64,000 nucleotides of DNA from Sambucus nigra (Eukaryota; Streptophyta; Magnoliopsida; Dipsacales; Adoxaceae), in the NCBI GenBank assembly GCA_949130495.1, contig OX422207.1, forward strand, positions 373,881,868 through 373,945,867, in the 5' to 3' direction. Below the pieces are notes generated by a model. That model had not been told where the DNA came from and ran no database searches. It worked only from the letters and a program-made list of their open reading frames with translations. This document shows positions 10,759 through 20,302 of this stretch, in pieces. Position 1 is the first letter of the stretch. Each line of letters starts with the position of its first letter. The translations under genes were made by a program, and so were the position numbers.

Positions 10759-10987
10759 CACTAAGAAATGCCATAATCCTATGGAGCGATGCTCTGCAAA
10801 TTCCTCCCAACCGTTATGTAGCCAAACATCACCGGTTGAAGTTGTCAATTCAACTTTCCATACCCCACCACTTTCCATACCCCATTCAAAGGTGGAGTTG
10901 ACAACTTCAACTGCTGATTTTTGGCTACACAACGGTTGGAAGGAATTTGCAACGCATACCTCCATAGGAATATGGTATTTCTTAGTG
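10759..10987. mobile_element. Foldback MITE-like inverted repeat in CACTA-1
   Basis: Two arms of about 110 bp are inverted around a short centre near 10870; the outer termini read CACTAAGAAATGCCATA on the left and its near complement on the right. Arm similarity may extend outward into the TNP2-derived duplicate (to about 10738 and 11010). No clear target duplication is visible, so the superfamily is open; a non-autonomous foldback or a local inverted duplication are both possible. Confidence 0.7.
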
Positions 10988-11017
10988 TTTAGATATGAAG
11001 AGAATTATAATTGACAC

Positions 11018-11300
11018 GATTGCCCGGGGTACATTAGTTGGAAGGAGGTGCCATATGAGCTCAAGTTAGCTGTTTGAGTGACACTACAGGTAATGTATTT
11101 ATATTTATATGTCAATTTCGATTTCGATTTCAATTACAATTTATATTTATCTATATTTGAGGGGCGGATACTAATTTTACTTTATTTTAATTCAGGGGAC
11201 AGGGAGTGGCCCTAAGGGTAGGCCACATATGCTCTATACTTATGTCGCTATTCGGACGAGAAGGGAAGGATAAGGAGGTGTTCCGGAGCGTCGCGGTACA
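11018..11300 (+). pseudogene. Remnants of TnpA-like gene of CACTA-1
   Basis: Bases 11018-11088 match the exon of CACTA-2 at 20494-20562 (CCCGGGGTACATTAGTTGGA onwards), and 11159-11285 match the exon at 21050-21180, including the acceptor ATTCAG before GGGACAGGGAGTGGCCC. The exon between them, present in CACTA-2 at 20673-20991, is missing, and the reading frame has a stop in the first piece. TnpA-like proteins bind CACTA subterminal repeats; this copy cannot make one. Bases 11370-11470 still match the CACTA-2 3' untranslated region (22063-22180). Confidence 0.8.
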
Positions 11301-11527
11301 AAATCTCTTTTCCATGCAAATAGTTTGTAGATTTGAGATAAAATGATGGTGATGTTGTTTCTTTTTAAATAGTTTCTTATTTGAATATATATTTGCATTA
11401 TCTTTAGTTTGTTCGGATATATGATGTGTGGAACAGGTACAACGTTGCTATAACAGGTACAAATATACTGCTGGGCAGTGGCAGTGGCCATACTGCCCAA
11501 CAGTTTTTTTTTTTAATTCTGCCCAGA

Positions 11528-11818
11528 ATTGTCACGGTCATTGACCGTGACACGCCCGTGACAAAATTGACACGGGCGTGTCACGGTCAATGACCGTGAC
11601 AATTTTTTGAAAAAGGGTCACGGCTTTGTCACGGTCAATAACCGTGACAAATGTGTCACGGTCATTGACCTTGACACGACCGTGACACAAAACGCGAGTT
11701 TTGTGTCAAGGTCAATGACCGTGACACGACCGTGACAAAAAAAGTTGTCTCGCCTCGAAATGTCACGGTCATTGACCTTGACAAGGCTAATTTGTCAAGG
11801 TCAATGACCTTGACAAAT
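11528..11818. repeat. CACTA-1 3' subterminal palindromic repeats
   Basis: About ten copies of the GTCACGGTCATTGACCGTGA palindrome and its GACCTTGACA variants fill the last 300 bases before the 3' TIR, mirroring the 5' end. Confidence 0.92.
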
Positions 11819-11837
11819 GGGCAGATTTGGTGTAGTG

Positions 11838-12283
11838 CGCTCTGCCTCCTTATCGTAGGCCGTTATAACATTGGCCCCATGCGCCGGGAGCGGGTTATTG
11901 TTAATGTTCTGCGGGGGGATTTGTAATGTTCCCGCCTTCATGTACTTGTCGATGATTCTTCGCAACGTGAAGCAGCTTTCTGTTGGATTCTGGACCTTTC
12001 GATGAACCTGACAATATTTGGGATTGGCCCTAGTTTCCGCGTCGGGCTCTTCCGTCGGGACGCCTTTCGGTTCGTAAACCGTTCCGCCTTGTACCATTGC
12101 GTTATAGAAACTCACAGCCTCCTCCACCGTACAAGGTAACGGTGGAGGGTCTTCTCTATCCCTTCCGAACTTTCTTTTGTTGTCCTTCCTCTGGGCCTTG
12201 CCCCCATCCTCTCTCTCGACATATCCCACCCGTGGGGCCTGAGACCTTCCCCCGATGGGTTGTATCGGCTGTCTGAACATCAT
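11838..12283 (-). pseudogene. Gypsy A gag C-terminus with zinc-knuckle-like motif
   Basis: This is the end of gag, the nucleocapsid part that binds RNA. A knuckle-like motif CQVHRKVQNPTESCFTLRRI is followed by IIDKYMKAGTL, as in many plant gypsy gags where a C-x2-H-x7-C pattern stands for the usual CCHC. The frame runs to the CACTA-1 insertion and resumes in the protease segment at 5153. Between 12284 and 12595 the gag frame is broken by stops and shifts, although readable pieces remain. Confidence 0.82.
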
Positions 12284-12595
12284 GGGAGCTACTACCGGGC
12301 TAGTTCACACCACCAAAGATATATTTCTTGCGGACTTTAAGAATGCTGAAAATGTTCCCTCGCGTGTCTCATTGATCAGGTGACAGATATACTCAGGAAG
12401 TAATCCCTCAGCACAAATTTGTAGTAACCTGGCCTCCTTAGCTTCTTCTCTCACGTCGAGGGACCTTTCCCTAAACCTTCAGATATAGGCCACTACCTCC
12501 TCTCCTGGCCTTTGCCTCTCCCTGCCAAGTTGGGTTAAGGTGAACTCATCTTCTGCCAATAAGAAATTTCGGACAAACAATACATGCATCTCCTC

Positions 12596-13405
12596 TCACG
12601 TGGAGACACTATTGGGAGGCAGGTGAGAGTACCAAGTGTATGCTTTATCAGTCAGGGATTTGGAAAACTCCCTCAGCCTAAGCTTTTTGTCATTGCAATG
12701 CGCTCCCAAGTGTTCAACAAAACGGTTAATGTGTTCCTTCGGGTTCCCGCCCTTCCCTGAGTATTTTTCAAAGGTAGGGGGAATATAGTCCTTCGGGTAG
12801 GGTTCGTCGTTGTACTCCTGGGGGTAAGGTGTCCAAAAGTCATCGTAGACTGCTGCCACCTCACCCACAGCCTGCGAGGAAGACTGCATGAACTTCAGCA
12901 TCTCCTTCTGCATCTCTTTTCTCATCTCTTCCAAGGGCGAGGCTACTGGGGCCACCTGCAACGGGGCCGACGGTTGAGCGCTCGTTGCAACCGAAGCGAA
13001 CGTTATCGGTTGCGCCATTGAAACTCCTGAGCCGCCCACAGTTGGGTTCACAACAGAGGGTACACTTGCTGGGACCGCTCCTGTAATGCCTGCCCCTAGT
13101 GGGGCCCCTGGGGCCACTCCGGGTGTTACGAAGGCGTTAGCCTCCAATCCTCCCAACATAGTTGAAGCTACCGCGGTTTGCAAAAACTCATAAAATTTTC
13201 TCATGAGGAGCGCCATCTGGGCAAGTCCCAGCCCTGCGCTCGTGGAAGGTTGTGCAGCCCCTGGGACGCCTATCGTTGTTGGAGCCAGCGGTACCTCTAC
13301 TCGAGGAGCCCCATCTCTTAGGGCCTCCTGCTCCCTCGCAGCCTGTTCTTCATTATGCTGTATGTCATCGAAATTGAGTCTTCTAGTAGCATTATCCTGC
13401 GCCAT
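12596..13405 (-). CDS. Gypsy A gag N-terminal part
   Basis: The 269-residue ORF starts at the first ATG after the primer binding site (MAQDNATRRLNFDD). The N-terminal half is Ala/Pro/Val-rich and low in complexity. From about residue 195 a typical plant retrotransposon gag core begins (PPTFEKYSGKGGNPKEHINR, then a DKAYTWYSHLPP segment). Gag forms the virus-like particle. The ORF ends at a stop in the middle of the core, so the protein is truncated relative to the expected gag. Confidence 0.88.
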   Translation of the reverse strand: MAQDNATRRLNFDDIQHNEEQAAREQEALRDGAPRVEVPLAPTTIGVPGAAQPSTSAGLGLAQMALLMRKFYEFLQTAVASTMLGGLEANAFVTPGVAPGAPLGAGITGAVPASVPSVVNPTVGGSGVSMAQPITFASVATSAQPSAPLQVAPVASPLEEMRKEMQKEMLKFMQSSSQAVGEVAAVYDDFWTPYPQEYNDEPYPKDYIPPTFEKYSGKGGNPKEHINRFVEHLGAHCNDKKLRLREFSKSLTDKAYTWYSHLPPNSVST

Positions 13406-13429
13406 ACTCCTTCTCTAGAAGGATGCCTC

Positions 13430-13447
13430 CCCAGCGGAGTCGCCAAA
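13430..13447 (-). other. Gypsy A primer binding site
   Basis: Directly after the 5' LTR the minus strand reads TTTGGCGACTCCGCTGGGGA. TGGCGACTCC-type sites at this position are known from Tat/Ogre-type plant elements, where a tRNA 3' end primes cDNA synthesis. The exact tRNA was not checked. Confidence 0.82.
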
Positions 13448-14475
13448 TGTAAGAGGGTACTTTAAATTATAAATGGAGGCTTGACCCCCTATTGAGTATG
13501 GTAACGATAAGTCAGTTGGTTAAAGCTTAGTATTTATGATAGAACACATAAAACATGAACCCAATGAGGATAGACTCAACTTAAACTCACAAAACTCTCA
13601 TGTATAACTCAGGTTATAATAATGGACTTTAGAAGTGGCTTAGCTAGAGGGAGAGGGAAGTAAGCACCCTAGATACACCCTGACGGGCAGGTAGAAACAC
13701 ACAAAACACCCTCAAGAATCTCTGTCAAGTATTAAAAGCTTCGTAATAAATGACAATGGTGAGTTAGTGAACTCTCTAGTTTGCAATAACTCTTTTCAAT
13801 TCTCAAAGAGGGATCCCCTCCTCAAAGGTGGTTGGGGTCCTTAAATAGCCCCCCACACCACCCCCGAGGCAACTCAGTCATTAAAGACTATGAAAGACAT
13901 CCATCATACTTTATGTCAGAACATTAAATGCCTGATGCACTAGTTGTCTCTACGTCATAAACATTAAATGCCAAGACATGCCTTTTGCCTAACCACTGTG
14001 TGTCAGGGGGTTGTTGTCGCAGAGGTGGCTCACCAACTGCCTGACAGCCCCAAATACCACGGTGGCTTACTCAAGTGCATGTCTGACATTGTTTAGATGG
14101 CTAGTGACATCACCCACAGTAGATGTGACATTAAGTAGAGGGTTGTTTGGTTCATAACTCAATGCCCGATGGAACTCCAAGCTGCTCCGCTTGAGGTTCC
14201 ACGGTCATGGTCCTTCGGTGTTTTACCAGGTGTATTTAAGATGGTCAGGACAAGCCCCAACGGTGCCTTACTTCTCAATCTTCCAAACCAAGTCCCTCTA
14301 AAGTTCCCATGGTGAGGTCATTCGATAGGGCATGAAAGCCCTCCCAGGTCCTGCCATGCCTGGTCTCTCATGAGTACCGTTTGACCTCACCCAAACTGTA
14401 TTATTATTATCGTTATGTCATTACAACCGTTATAGCTTTACAATGAATGTAATCAAAGGTACAATATTATTAACA
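13448..14475 (-). repeat. Gypsy A 5' LTR
   Basis: On the minus strand the LTR begins TGTTAATAATATTGTACC (14475) and ends CCTCTTACA (13448), so it has TG...CA ends, and it abuts the primer binding site. The outer edge is inferred from the TGTTAATA start, which gypsy H shares at 61211. The partner LTR is outside the window, so length (about 1028 bp) and target duplication could not be confirmed. Confidence 0.75.
13841..13848 (-). promoter_or_regulatory. TATA-like box in gypsy A LTR
   Basis: The minus strand reads GGGGCTATTTAAGGACCCC here, a TATTTAA box in a GC-rich setting about 400 bases before the primer binding site. It is the best candidate for the core promoter of gypsy A. Confidence 0.55.
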
Positions 14476-14481
14476 CAACAA

Positions 14482-14745
14482 GCTGAAGTATGAGTTGCCA
14501 CGCTTGATTTGCCACGCGGAGCTGCCTCACCAAGCTGCCACGCTGAGCTGCCTCACCAAGATGCCACGCTTGAGTTACCACGCTAAGCTGCCTCCCCAAG
14601 CTGCCACGCTGAGCTGCCTCACCAAGATGCCACGCTTGAGTTGCACGCTAAGCTGTCTCACCAAGCTTCCACGCTTGAGTTGCCATGCTGAGCTGCCTCA
14701 CCAAGCTGCCACGCTTGAGTTGCCACGCTGAGCTTCAAGCCCCCT
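14482..14745. repeat. Tandem repeat based on AGCTGCC(T/A)C(A/G)CC units
   Basis: A block of alternating short modules, GAGCTGCCTCACCAAG and CTGCCACGCTTGAGTTGCCA, repeats with a period near 26 or 40-50 bp. The open frame across it is a by-product of the repeat. It directly adjoins the outer edge of the gypsy A LTR. Confidence 0.85.
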
Positions 14746-15289
14746 CTTCAGAATCCAAGCATACAGATCTACTAACGTAAAATAAAAAGAATACTAACCT
14801 ATGCAATGATCTCAATATACGAAACCGCACCCAACCTACCTTACCAAAGACGAGGGAATGAGTCGAATGCTCATATGAAAATTGCAACAATACAATATAG
14901 AATCGAATGGAAGAAAGCAAACTCTAACACGTAATATATGCTTGCACATGCAACTACCTTATGTGTGTGTGTGTGTGATACACACACACACACACACACA
15001 CACACAGATATATATATATATACACTTTGATGCATGAAACCATTTTTATTCCAAAAACATTACTTACCCTAATTAATTTACGTTACTATTGTAAAAGAAT
15101 TTCACTTTACATGACTTGACATTTATTCCTTGATTTAACACACCCGGTTAAATACTTAAAAAAATACATATTGTTTAAGGAGAATGGTTTCTTTTTCCAT
15201 AATTACCCCTTTATTCACACCAATTCATGTAGTATTTTCATGAAAAATCACCCTTTTAACACACGCAAATGCCTTGTTAGAAAATGTTT
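14746..15289. other. AT-rich non-coding DNA with GT/CA/TA microsatellite
   Basis: No gene is seen. A compound microsatellite, (GT)n then (CA)n then (TA)n, lies at about 14961-15022; the GT and CA parts are mutually inverted. Confidence 0.7.
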
Positions 15290-15309
15290 ATTCACTATGC
15301 CAAACTGGG

Positions 15310-15720
15310 CAAATAGTCACGAAAAAGGGTCACGGACATAGCCGTGACTAGCTGATCATGACCCAAAGCCGTGACCATACCTAAAATAGGCGTGACGAAG
15401 TCCATGATGTAGTGTGGTAATGGATCGTCTTGCATGTGGTCATGGATAATATTCGTGGCTCGTGTGAGTCACGAATATGAGTCGTGATCCATCCGTGACG
15501 TTTATGGAGCCAAGTTTCCCTCCAAATCTAGTCTCGAATAGGGTCACAGCCTTAGACCGTGACCATAAACAAAAGCCATATTGATGTAGTCACGACTTTT
15601 GACCATTACCATTACAGGAATCGAGTAACAGCTTCTCACTGTGACCAGTTTATTATTTACATGGTGACATGTTAAAAATTAATGTGGTCATGGACTTAAG
15701 CCATGACCAGGGTCTTTATA
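15310..15720. repeat. CACTA-B left subterminal repeats
   Basis: Repeated GTCACGG-type and CCGTGACC-type modules in both orientations with diverged spacers. A pyrimidine-rich leader (15720-15850) follows, ending CTCTAAG before GTAATA, a plausible first donor site. Confidence 0.85.
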
Positions 15721-15864
15721 CTTAATTCGCAGATAAAATTTTCATTTCCCTTGAAAATTTCTAATCCCTCCAAATTTTCCCTCTCTCATGCAATTTTGTG
15801 CTCCTGTCCAGCGATTTGGGCTCTCAATATCTCTTTCAATCTCTAAGGTAATATTCCAATTTAG

Positions 15865-16078
15865 TGTATTTTGGTGTGTGTATTTCAGTGTGTATTACTA
15901 TGTGTGTGTGTATGTATGTGTGTATTTTTATGTGTATGTATTTGTGTGTGTGTGTGTGTATACATGTGTGTGTTTCAGTGTGTGTATATGTATGTGTGTA
16001 TATGTATATGTGTATGTATGTGTGTATAGTTTATATGTGTGTGTATGCATATTTATAATGTATATGTGTGTGTATTCT
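15865..16078. repeat. GT-rich simple repeat of CACTA-B leader
   Basis: Interrupted (GT)n with ATGTGTGT variants, in the same relative position as the GT/G-rich tracts of CACTA-1 and CACTA-2. The stretch 16080-16440 is AT-rich with a few repeats of GACTAATGTT and GGTTAATTTTA type and has no recognisable gene. Confidence 0.75.
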
Positions 16079-16454
16079 AGGAAAAATATACGACTAATGT
16101 TGGTTTAGGTTTAGGGATAAAATATAAAAAAAAGTAATAAAAAAATGTATGTCCTTTAATATTGATGCTAAAAGAAATAAAAAAATATATGACTAATGTT
16201 GGTTTAAGTTTAGAAAAAAATATATGACTAATGTTGCTTTGAGTTTAATATTGACTCTAAATTCGGGATTAATTTTAGGGGTAATGTTTGTAAGAGATTA
16301 ATTTTATTACTAATGTTTGTAAGGGTTAATTTTATGACTAATGTTTGTAAGGGTTAATTTTAGGGTTGATGTTAGGATTGATTTTAGGGATTGTTGGTTT
16401 AAATGACAAAAGTAAGTATTGAAAACCTAATAAATTAACGATGAGATACACACA

Positions 16455-16735
16455 CATACACAGGATTCACTCGTGGGAGACTACGTGGCTCCGCTGATTT
16501 ATTTGGAGTTTTGTCTGGACAGTCTATGGACCAGTGCCCTGGATTTTTACAACTATAGCAAGTGTTCCCATTACTAATTTTAAATGGTGGATTTCGATTT
16601 TGTTGAGTGAGGGGAAGTAAGGCTTGTTATGCAACTATAGTTTGATTCCATGCTCTCCTTTTCAGATGTCATATTGTTAGTGGGAATTTCCATTGTAAAG
16701 CGAAGACTTAATATGAGGGAGGAAGCACTACACCA
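16455..16735 (-). pseudogene. CCHC zinc-knuckle gene fragment inside CACTA-B
   Basis: On the minus strand an open stretch contains CYSCKNPGHWSIDCPDK, a perfect C-x2-C-x4-H-x4-C zinc knuckle, preceded by PLTQQNRNPPFKISNGNT. Such knuckles bind single-stranded nucleic acid and occur in retroelement gags and in host proteins. The stretch is opposite to the CACTA-B genes and continues past the CACTA-2 insertion into 22527-22600. It could be a captured host exon or a gag piece; the protein family cannot be named from this length. Confidence 0.55.
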
Positions 16736-16763
16736 AAATGGGTAAATTGGCACCCTTCCAGCG

Positions 16764-17260
<497 letters not shown>

Positions 17261-17686
17261 GTGTATATGTGTGTGTAGTGTGCGTGTTTGTGCGTAATGT
17301 CCCTTTTAAATGAATTGATTGATTGTCCCTCATTGTAAATTAGAAAATTAATATATGATTAATTATGAAAGTAGGATTGCCCCTCATTATAAATTAGTAA
17401 ATTAATAATTGTATACTTTAATTGTTAGTTTAATTGATGAAAATAATTAATTGAGTAGATGAATTAGAAGGAGTACGGGATACACATTTGTTGTTGACAT
17501 CGCTGTTGGATTATAGTGGATCGATGTTGGGTTGGTTAATTTTAAAAGTGGCATGACCACTGAATTATTGTCCATATGGGGGTGGAATTTTTCAACATTT
17601 TTTGAAAATTACTTTGTATATCGAACAATATATATATATAGTATGATAATTAAATGAAACATACTTGAAATTACATATAGTGCGCA

Positions 17687-18310
17687 TGTTGATGTAAAAA
17701 ATTAGATCACTCTAATAATTCAATCACAGATAAATAAAATGAGACAAAAGATTTTAAAGTGGTTAAGCCTTATAAGAATGGCCTACGTCCACTGTTGTGT
17801 TATTGCTGAGTGTTAGGAATTCTTGATTACAAATTCTCTCAAGAAATTACTCTCTCGATTCCAGGGTTTGGATTTGGATCCAGGTCCCCCTTACAATGAG
17901 AATTGTACAATGTATTTATAGCCCTGAGGCTGTAATGTGAAAGGGTAATACATTAAATGATATACATATGAAAGGGTAATACATTTAATGCCCTCTCTGC
18001 GTGTACGTCTGAATGATAAGTATTTAATGAATCAGTTGAACTGTTGGTTATCCAGCTATTAATGCTTTGTTCGAGATGCAGCTCGGACCGCCTGAGTTGC
18101 TCGGACCGCCTAAGTTTCTCGGTACTCAAGAGTTCCTCGGAGAGGCATTGTTCCTCGGAGCGCGTGAGTTCCTCGGGGAACTAGTCTTCCTCGTTGTAGT
18201 CTTGTTCCTCGGAGCGCGTGGGTTCCTCGGAAGTGTTGGTTGTTGCCACGTAGATATCCACATGTCTTCATATGATTGGTCCATGTCAGCAGATTAAATT
18301 TGGTACAACA
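17687..18310 (-). mobile_element. Solo LTR, 624 bp, in CACTA-2 leader
   Basis: The insert starts TGTTGATGTAAAAAATTAGA and ends TTTGGTACAACA, flanked by the 5-bp duplication GCGCA (17682-17686, 18311-18315). CACTA-1 has the empty site at 6595-6605 (TAGTGCGCATAGATAC), which fixes both ends. No internal region or second LTR is present, so it is a solo LTR left by recombination. A TATA box (GGCTATAAATACATTG, minus strand, near 17920) suggests minus orientation. Internal CTCGGAGCGCGTGAGTTC-type repeats lie at 18080-18235. The superfamily is not determined. Confidence 0.92.
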
Positions 18311-18369
18311 GCGCATATATACTATCCTTCTAGTTCTTATGCGTACGCATTCAATAGCCCTTAGACCCA

Positions 18370-18406
18370 TTCGAGAGTCATTACCCCTGCAATGAGATCT
18401 CTCGAA
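18370..18406 (+). other. Short hairpin, CACTA-2 copy
   Basis: This is the counterpart of 6657-6693 in CACTA-1, with the outer stem TTCGAGAG/CTCTCGAA intact and one mismatch in the inner stem. Confidence 0.7.
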
Positions 18407-18507
18407 TTGTCCCGTTTGGACAGTTTGGGACTGCATAATTTCTATATAATATTCTTAGTGACTTAAAGTTGTTACTTTTGGAGGAAGTTCTGCAGTCGTA
18501 TCCTAAT

Positions 18508-18609
18508 GTTCTCTGGGTACATACTAGATTGACAAGTGTGACTGTTATTTCAATTGATCAATTGAAATAACACTCACACTTGCCAATCTACGTCGTGTAC
18601 TTGGAGAAC
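18508..18609 (+). other. 102-nt foldback, CACTA-2 copy
   Basis: Same length and arms as 6795-6896. The apex TTTCAATTGATCAATTGAAA is a perfect palindrome here. Conservation in two independent insertions supports a function or a recent common source. Confidence 0.75.
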
Positions 18610-18875
18610 TTAGGGGATATGCTGCCAAATGTTTTTCAAATTGTAACAATGTGCATGAGCTATTAAGTATATTACAGAAAAATGCGGTCTTGAATGGGAT
18701 AGGACCAGTCACCCTTTAGAGAAGATGGAGGAAATAGAAATTTCTATTATAAATTGAATTTGAATATAAATAAGACATAATTAAATGAAACATACTATAA
18801 ATCTAAGTTTTGTTTATACCAATCTATGAATATACGCTTCGTACCTTTAATAGGTGATTAGTTGTGGTAACTTTG

Positions 18876-20022
18876 ATGGGATATCCGAAATACAAAGAGT
18901 GGATGGGTGAGACAAATAGAATGGGGGATGTGTTTTGCAGAGGTGCTAATGAATTTGTGAAATATGCAAAGAGATGTCATAATGATGAAGACTTTTTGTG
19001 TCTGTGTGCTAGGTGTAAGAATGGTAAGGTGTTTGAGTGGAAAACAGTTGAACTACATTTGTTAAGATCGGGTATGCGAGATAGTTATCGATTTTAGAGT
19101 TTTCACGGTGAATTGAAAGTTCCTTTTGTACCCGACCAACCTTCATAACAACCATCAACAATTAGGATAGATGTAGAAGGGGATGACATAGATCATAATA
19201 TGTTAGAGGATTTAGTTGATGATGCGTACGGAGCTTATGAAGCAGAGGAGAATGAGCGTACGGAGTTTATGAAGCCCGTGAGAACAATAAAAGACGAAAA
19301 ACAATGGTACAATTAGACAACGAATTTAGGTTGTGATTGACACAAGAGGTAATTATAATGAAAATGACCGTTATATAACGTTACATCACACTCAAATTTT
19401 ACCGCTAATATAATTAATTTATCTATATTCTCAACTCTTAAAGACGGGTGATGCGACATCAAGGCTTGCTCGTCTAGCCACTGGACCCTTGTTCGTGGCA
19501 CAAGAGTACAAAAAGTATCGATTGAACGATTATATTTTCGGCGCTAAAGTGTACTAGGAAAGTAAAAATGTACAGAACTCGGGCATTTCATGCAAGGCTC
19601 TTACTTTCTTTCGAGCGAGCGCAAAAGATAAAAACCTCGTTGAAGCTGAAATGACTTACTATGGTGTAATCCAAAATATATTTGAATTGGATTATATAAG
19701 CTTCAGAGAGGTTGTATTTTACTGTGACTGGGTAAGAGTTGAGGATAAAAATGCTTGTAAAGTTGATCCTGTCACCAATTTGATCATGGTTGACTTGTCC
19801 AAGTTGAAGAGCAATGACCACGTGAGCGATGACCCGTTTGTTTGTGCATTTCAGAAGGTTAACCAAGTGTTTTACTCGGAGTATATCAACAACGAGCCGT
19901 GGTCAATTATCCAACACGGGCCAAAGCGTCTAAATAGTAGTGTGGATGACTTGGATGCTCCTACCGAATATCAATCCATTTTTGATGATAACCCGAATTT
20001 CAAACAATTTTTCAATTTGTAA
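18876..20022 (+). pseudogene. tnp2: TNP2 with large internal deletion (CACTA-2)
   Basis: The N-terminal transposase-associated domain starts at 18876 (MGYPKYKEWM) and is interrupted by TAG at 19095 and TAA near 19147. After the acidic linker (to about 19254) the sequence jumps into the equivalent of CACTA-1 exon 2 (19270 onwards), so the whole tnp2 core is lost. The junction has a duplicated piece (GCGTACGGAGTTTATGAAGC) and shares TATGAAGC with both parent sites, which points to microhomology-mediated deletion. Exon 3 with the DUF4216-like block follows (19441-20022), with a further TAG near 19555. It cannot encode a transposase. Confidence 0.9.
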
Positions 20023-20302
20023 TAAATATTCCAATTTGTACCGAAACATCCATTTTTAATTCTTTTAATTGATTTGCACTTTATCATTTTCACTCTTGTG
20101 TAGTGTGCGTGTGTGGCCAGTAGGGGTGGGGGTGGGGATGTTTAACTCTTGTATATATTATGAGCTAGATGCTGTTGTTTTGTAATTCAGAATTGAGGTG
20201 TTTAACAGTAACAATTCATTTTTATTTGCAGTAATTGTACATATCTTCATGTCTTCTTTTAATTCATTTTGATATGTACTAATAGCATTTTTTTTATAGC
20301 AA

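Larger units (their letters stand above)
5154..11837 (+). mobile_element. CACTA-1, autonomous-type CACTA (En/Spm) transposon, 6684 bp
   Basis: The ends are CACTACACCAAAATGGGC at 5154 and its near complement at 11837 (CACTACACCAAATCTGCC read from the minus strand). The 3-bp target duplication CGC is at 5151-5153 and 11838-11840. Subterminal palindromic repeats occur inside both ends. The element carries a complete TNP2 gene and remnants of a TnpA-like gene. It lies in gypsy A's gag-pol frame, in opposite orientation to that element. CACTA-2 is a close relative, with the same TIR, subterminal repeat, leader and exon structure. The exact duplication, well-matched TIRs and open TNP2 suggest a fairly recent insertion. 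Confidence 0.97.
1..14475 (-). mobile_element. Gypsy A: Tat-lineage Ty3/gypsy retrotransposon, 3' end outside window
   Basis: Reading on the minus strand the order is 5' LTR (14475-13448), primer binding site, gag, protease, reverse transcriptase, RNase H, a second RNase H and integrase, ending at 240. The order protease-RT-RNaseH-integrase is the Ty3/gypsy order; a second (archaeal-like) RNase H before integrase is known for the plant Tat lineage (Tat/Ogre/Retand). The 3' LTR must lie left of base 1, because nothing in 1-239 resembles the LTR at 13448-14475; those 239 bases are 3' non-coding sequence. The element is dead: in-frame stops occur near 2053, 3498, 4002 and 4121, and the gag is broken between 12284 and 12595. 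CACTA-1 is inserted between 5153 and 11838. Element type is secure; the exact family is not assigned. Confidence 0.93.

Noticed and set aside
14495..14731. 78-residue ORF with repeated LPHQAATLSCL-like units
   Set aside because: It is the translation of a tandem DNA repeat.
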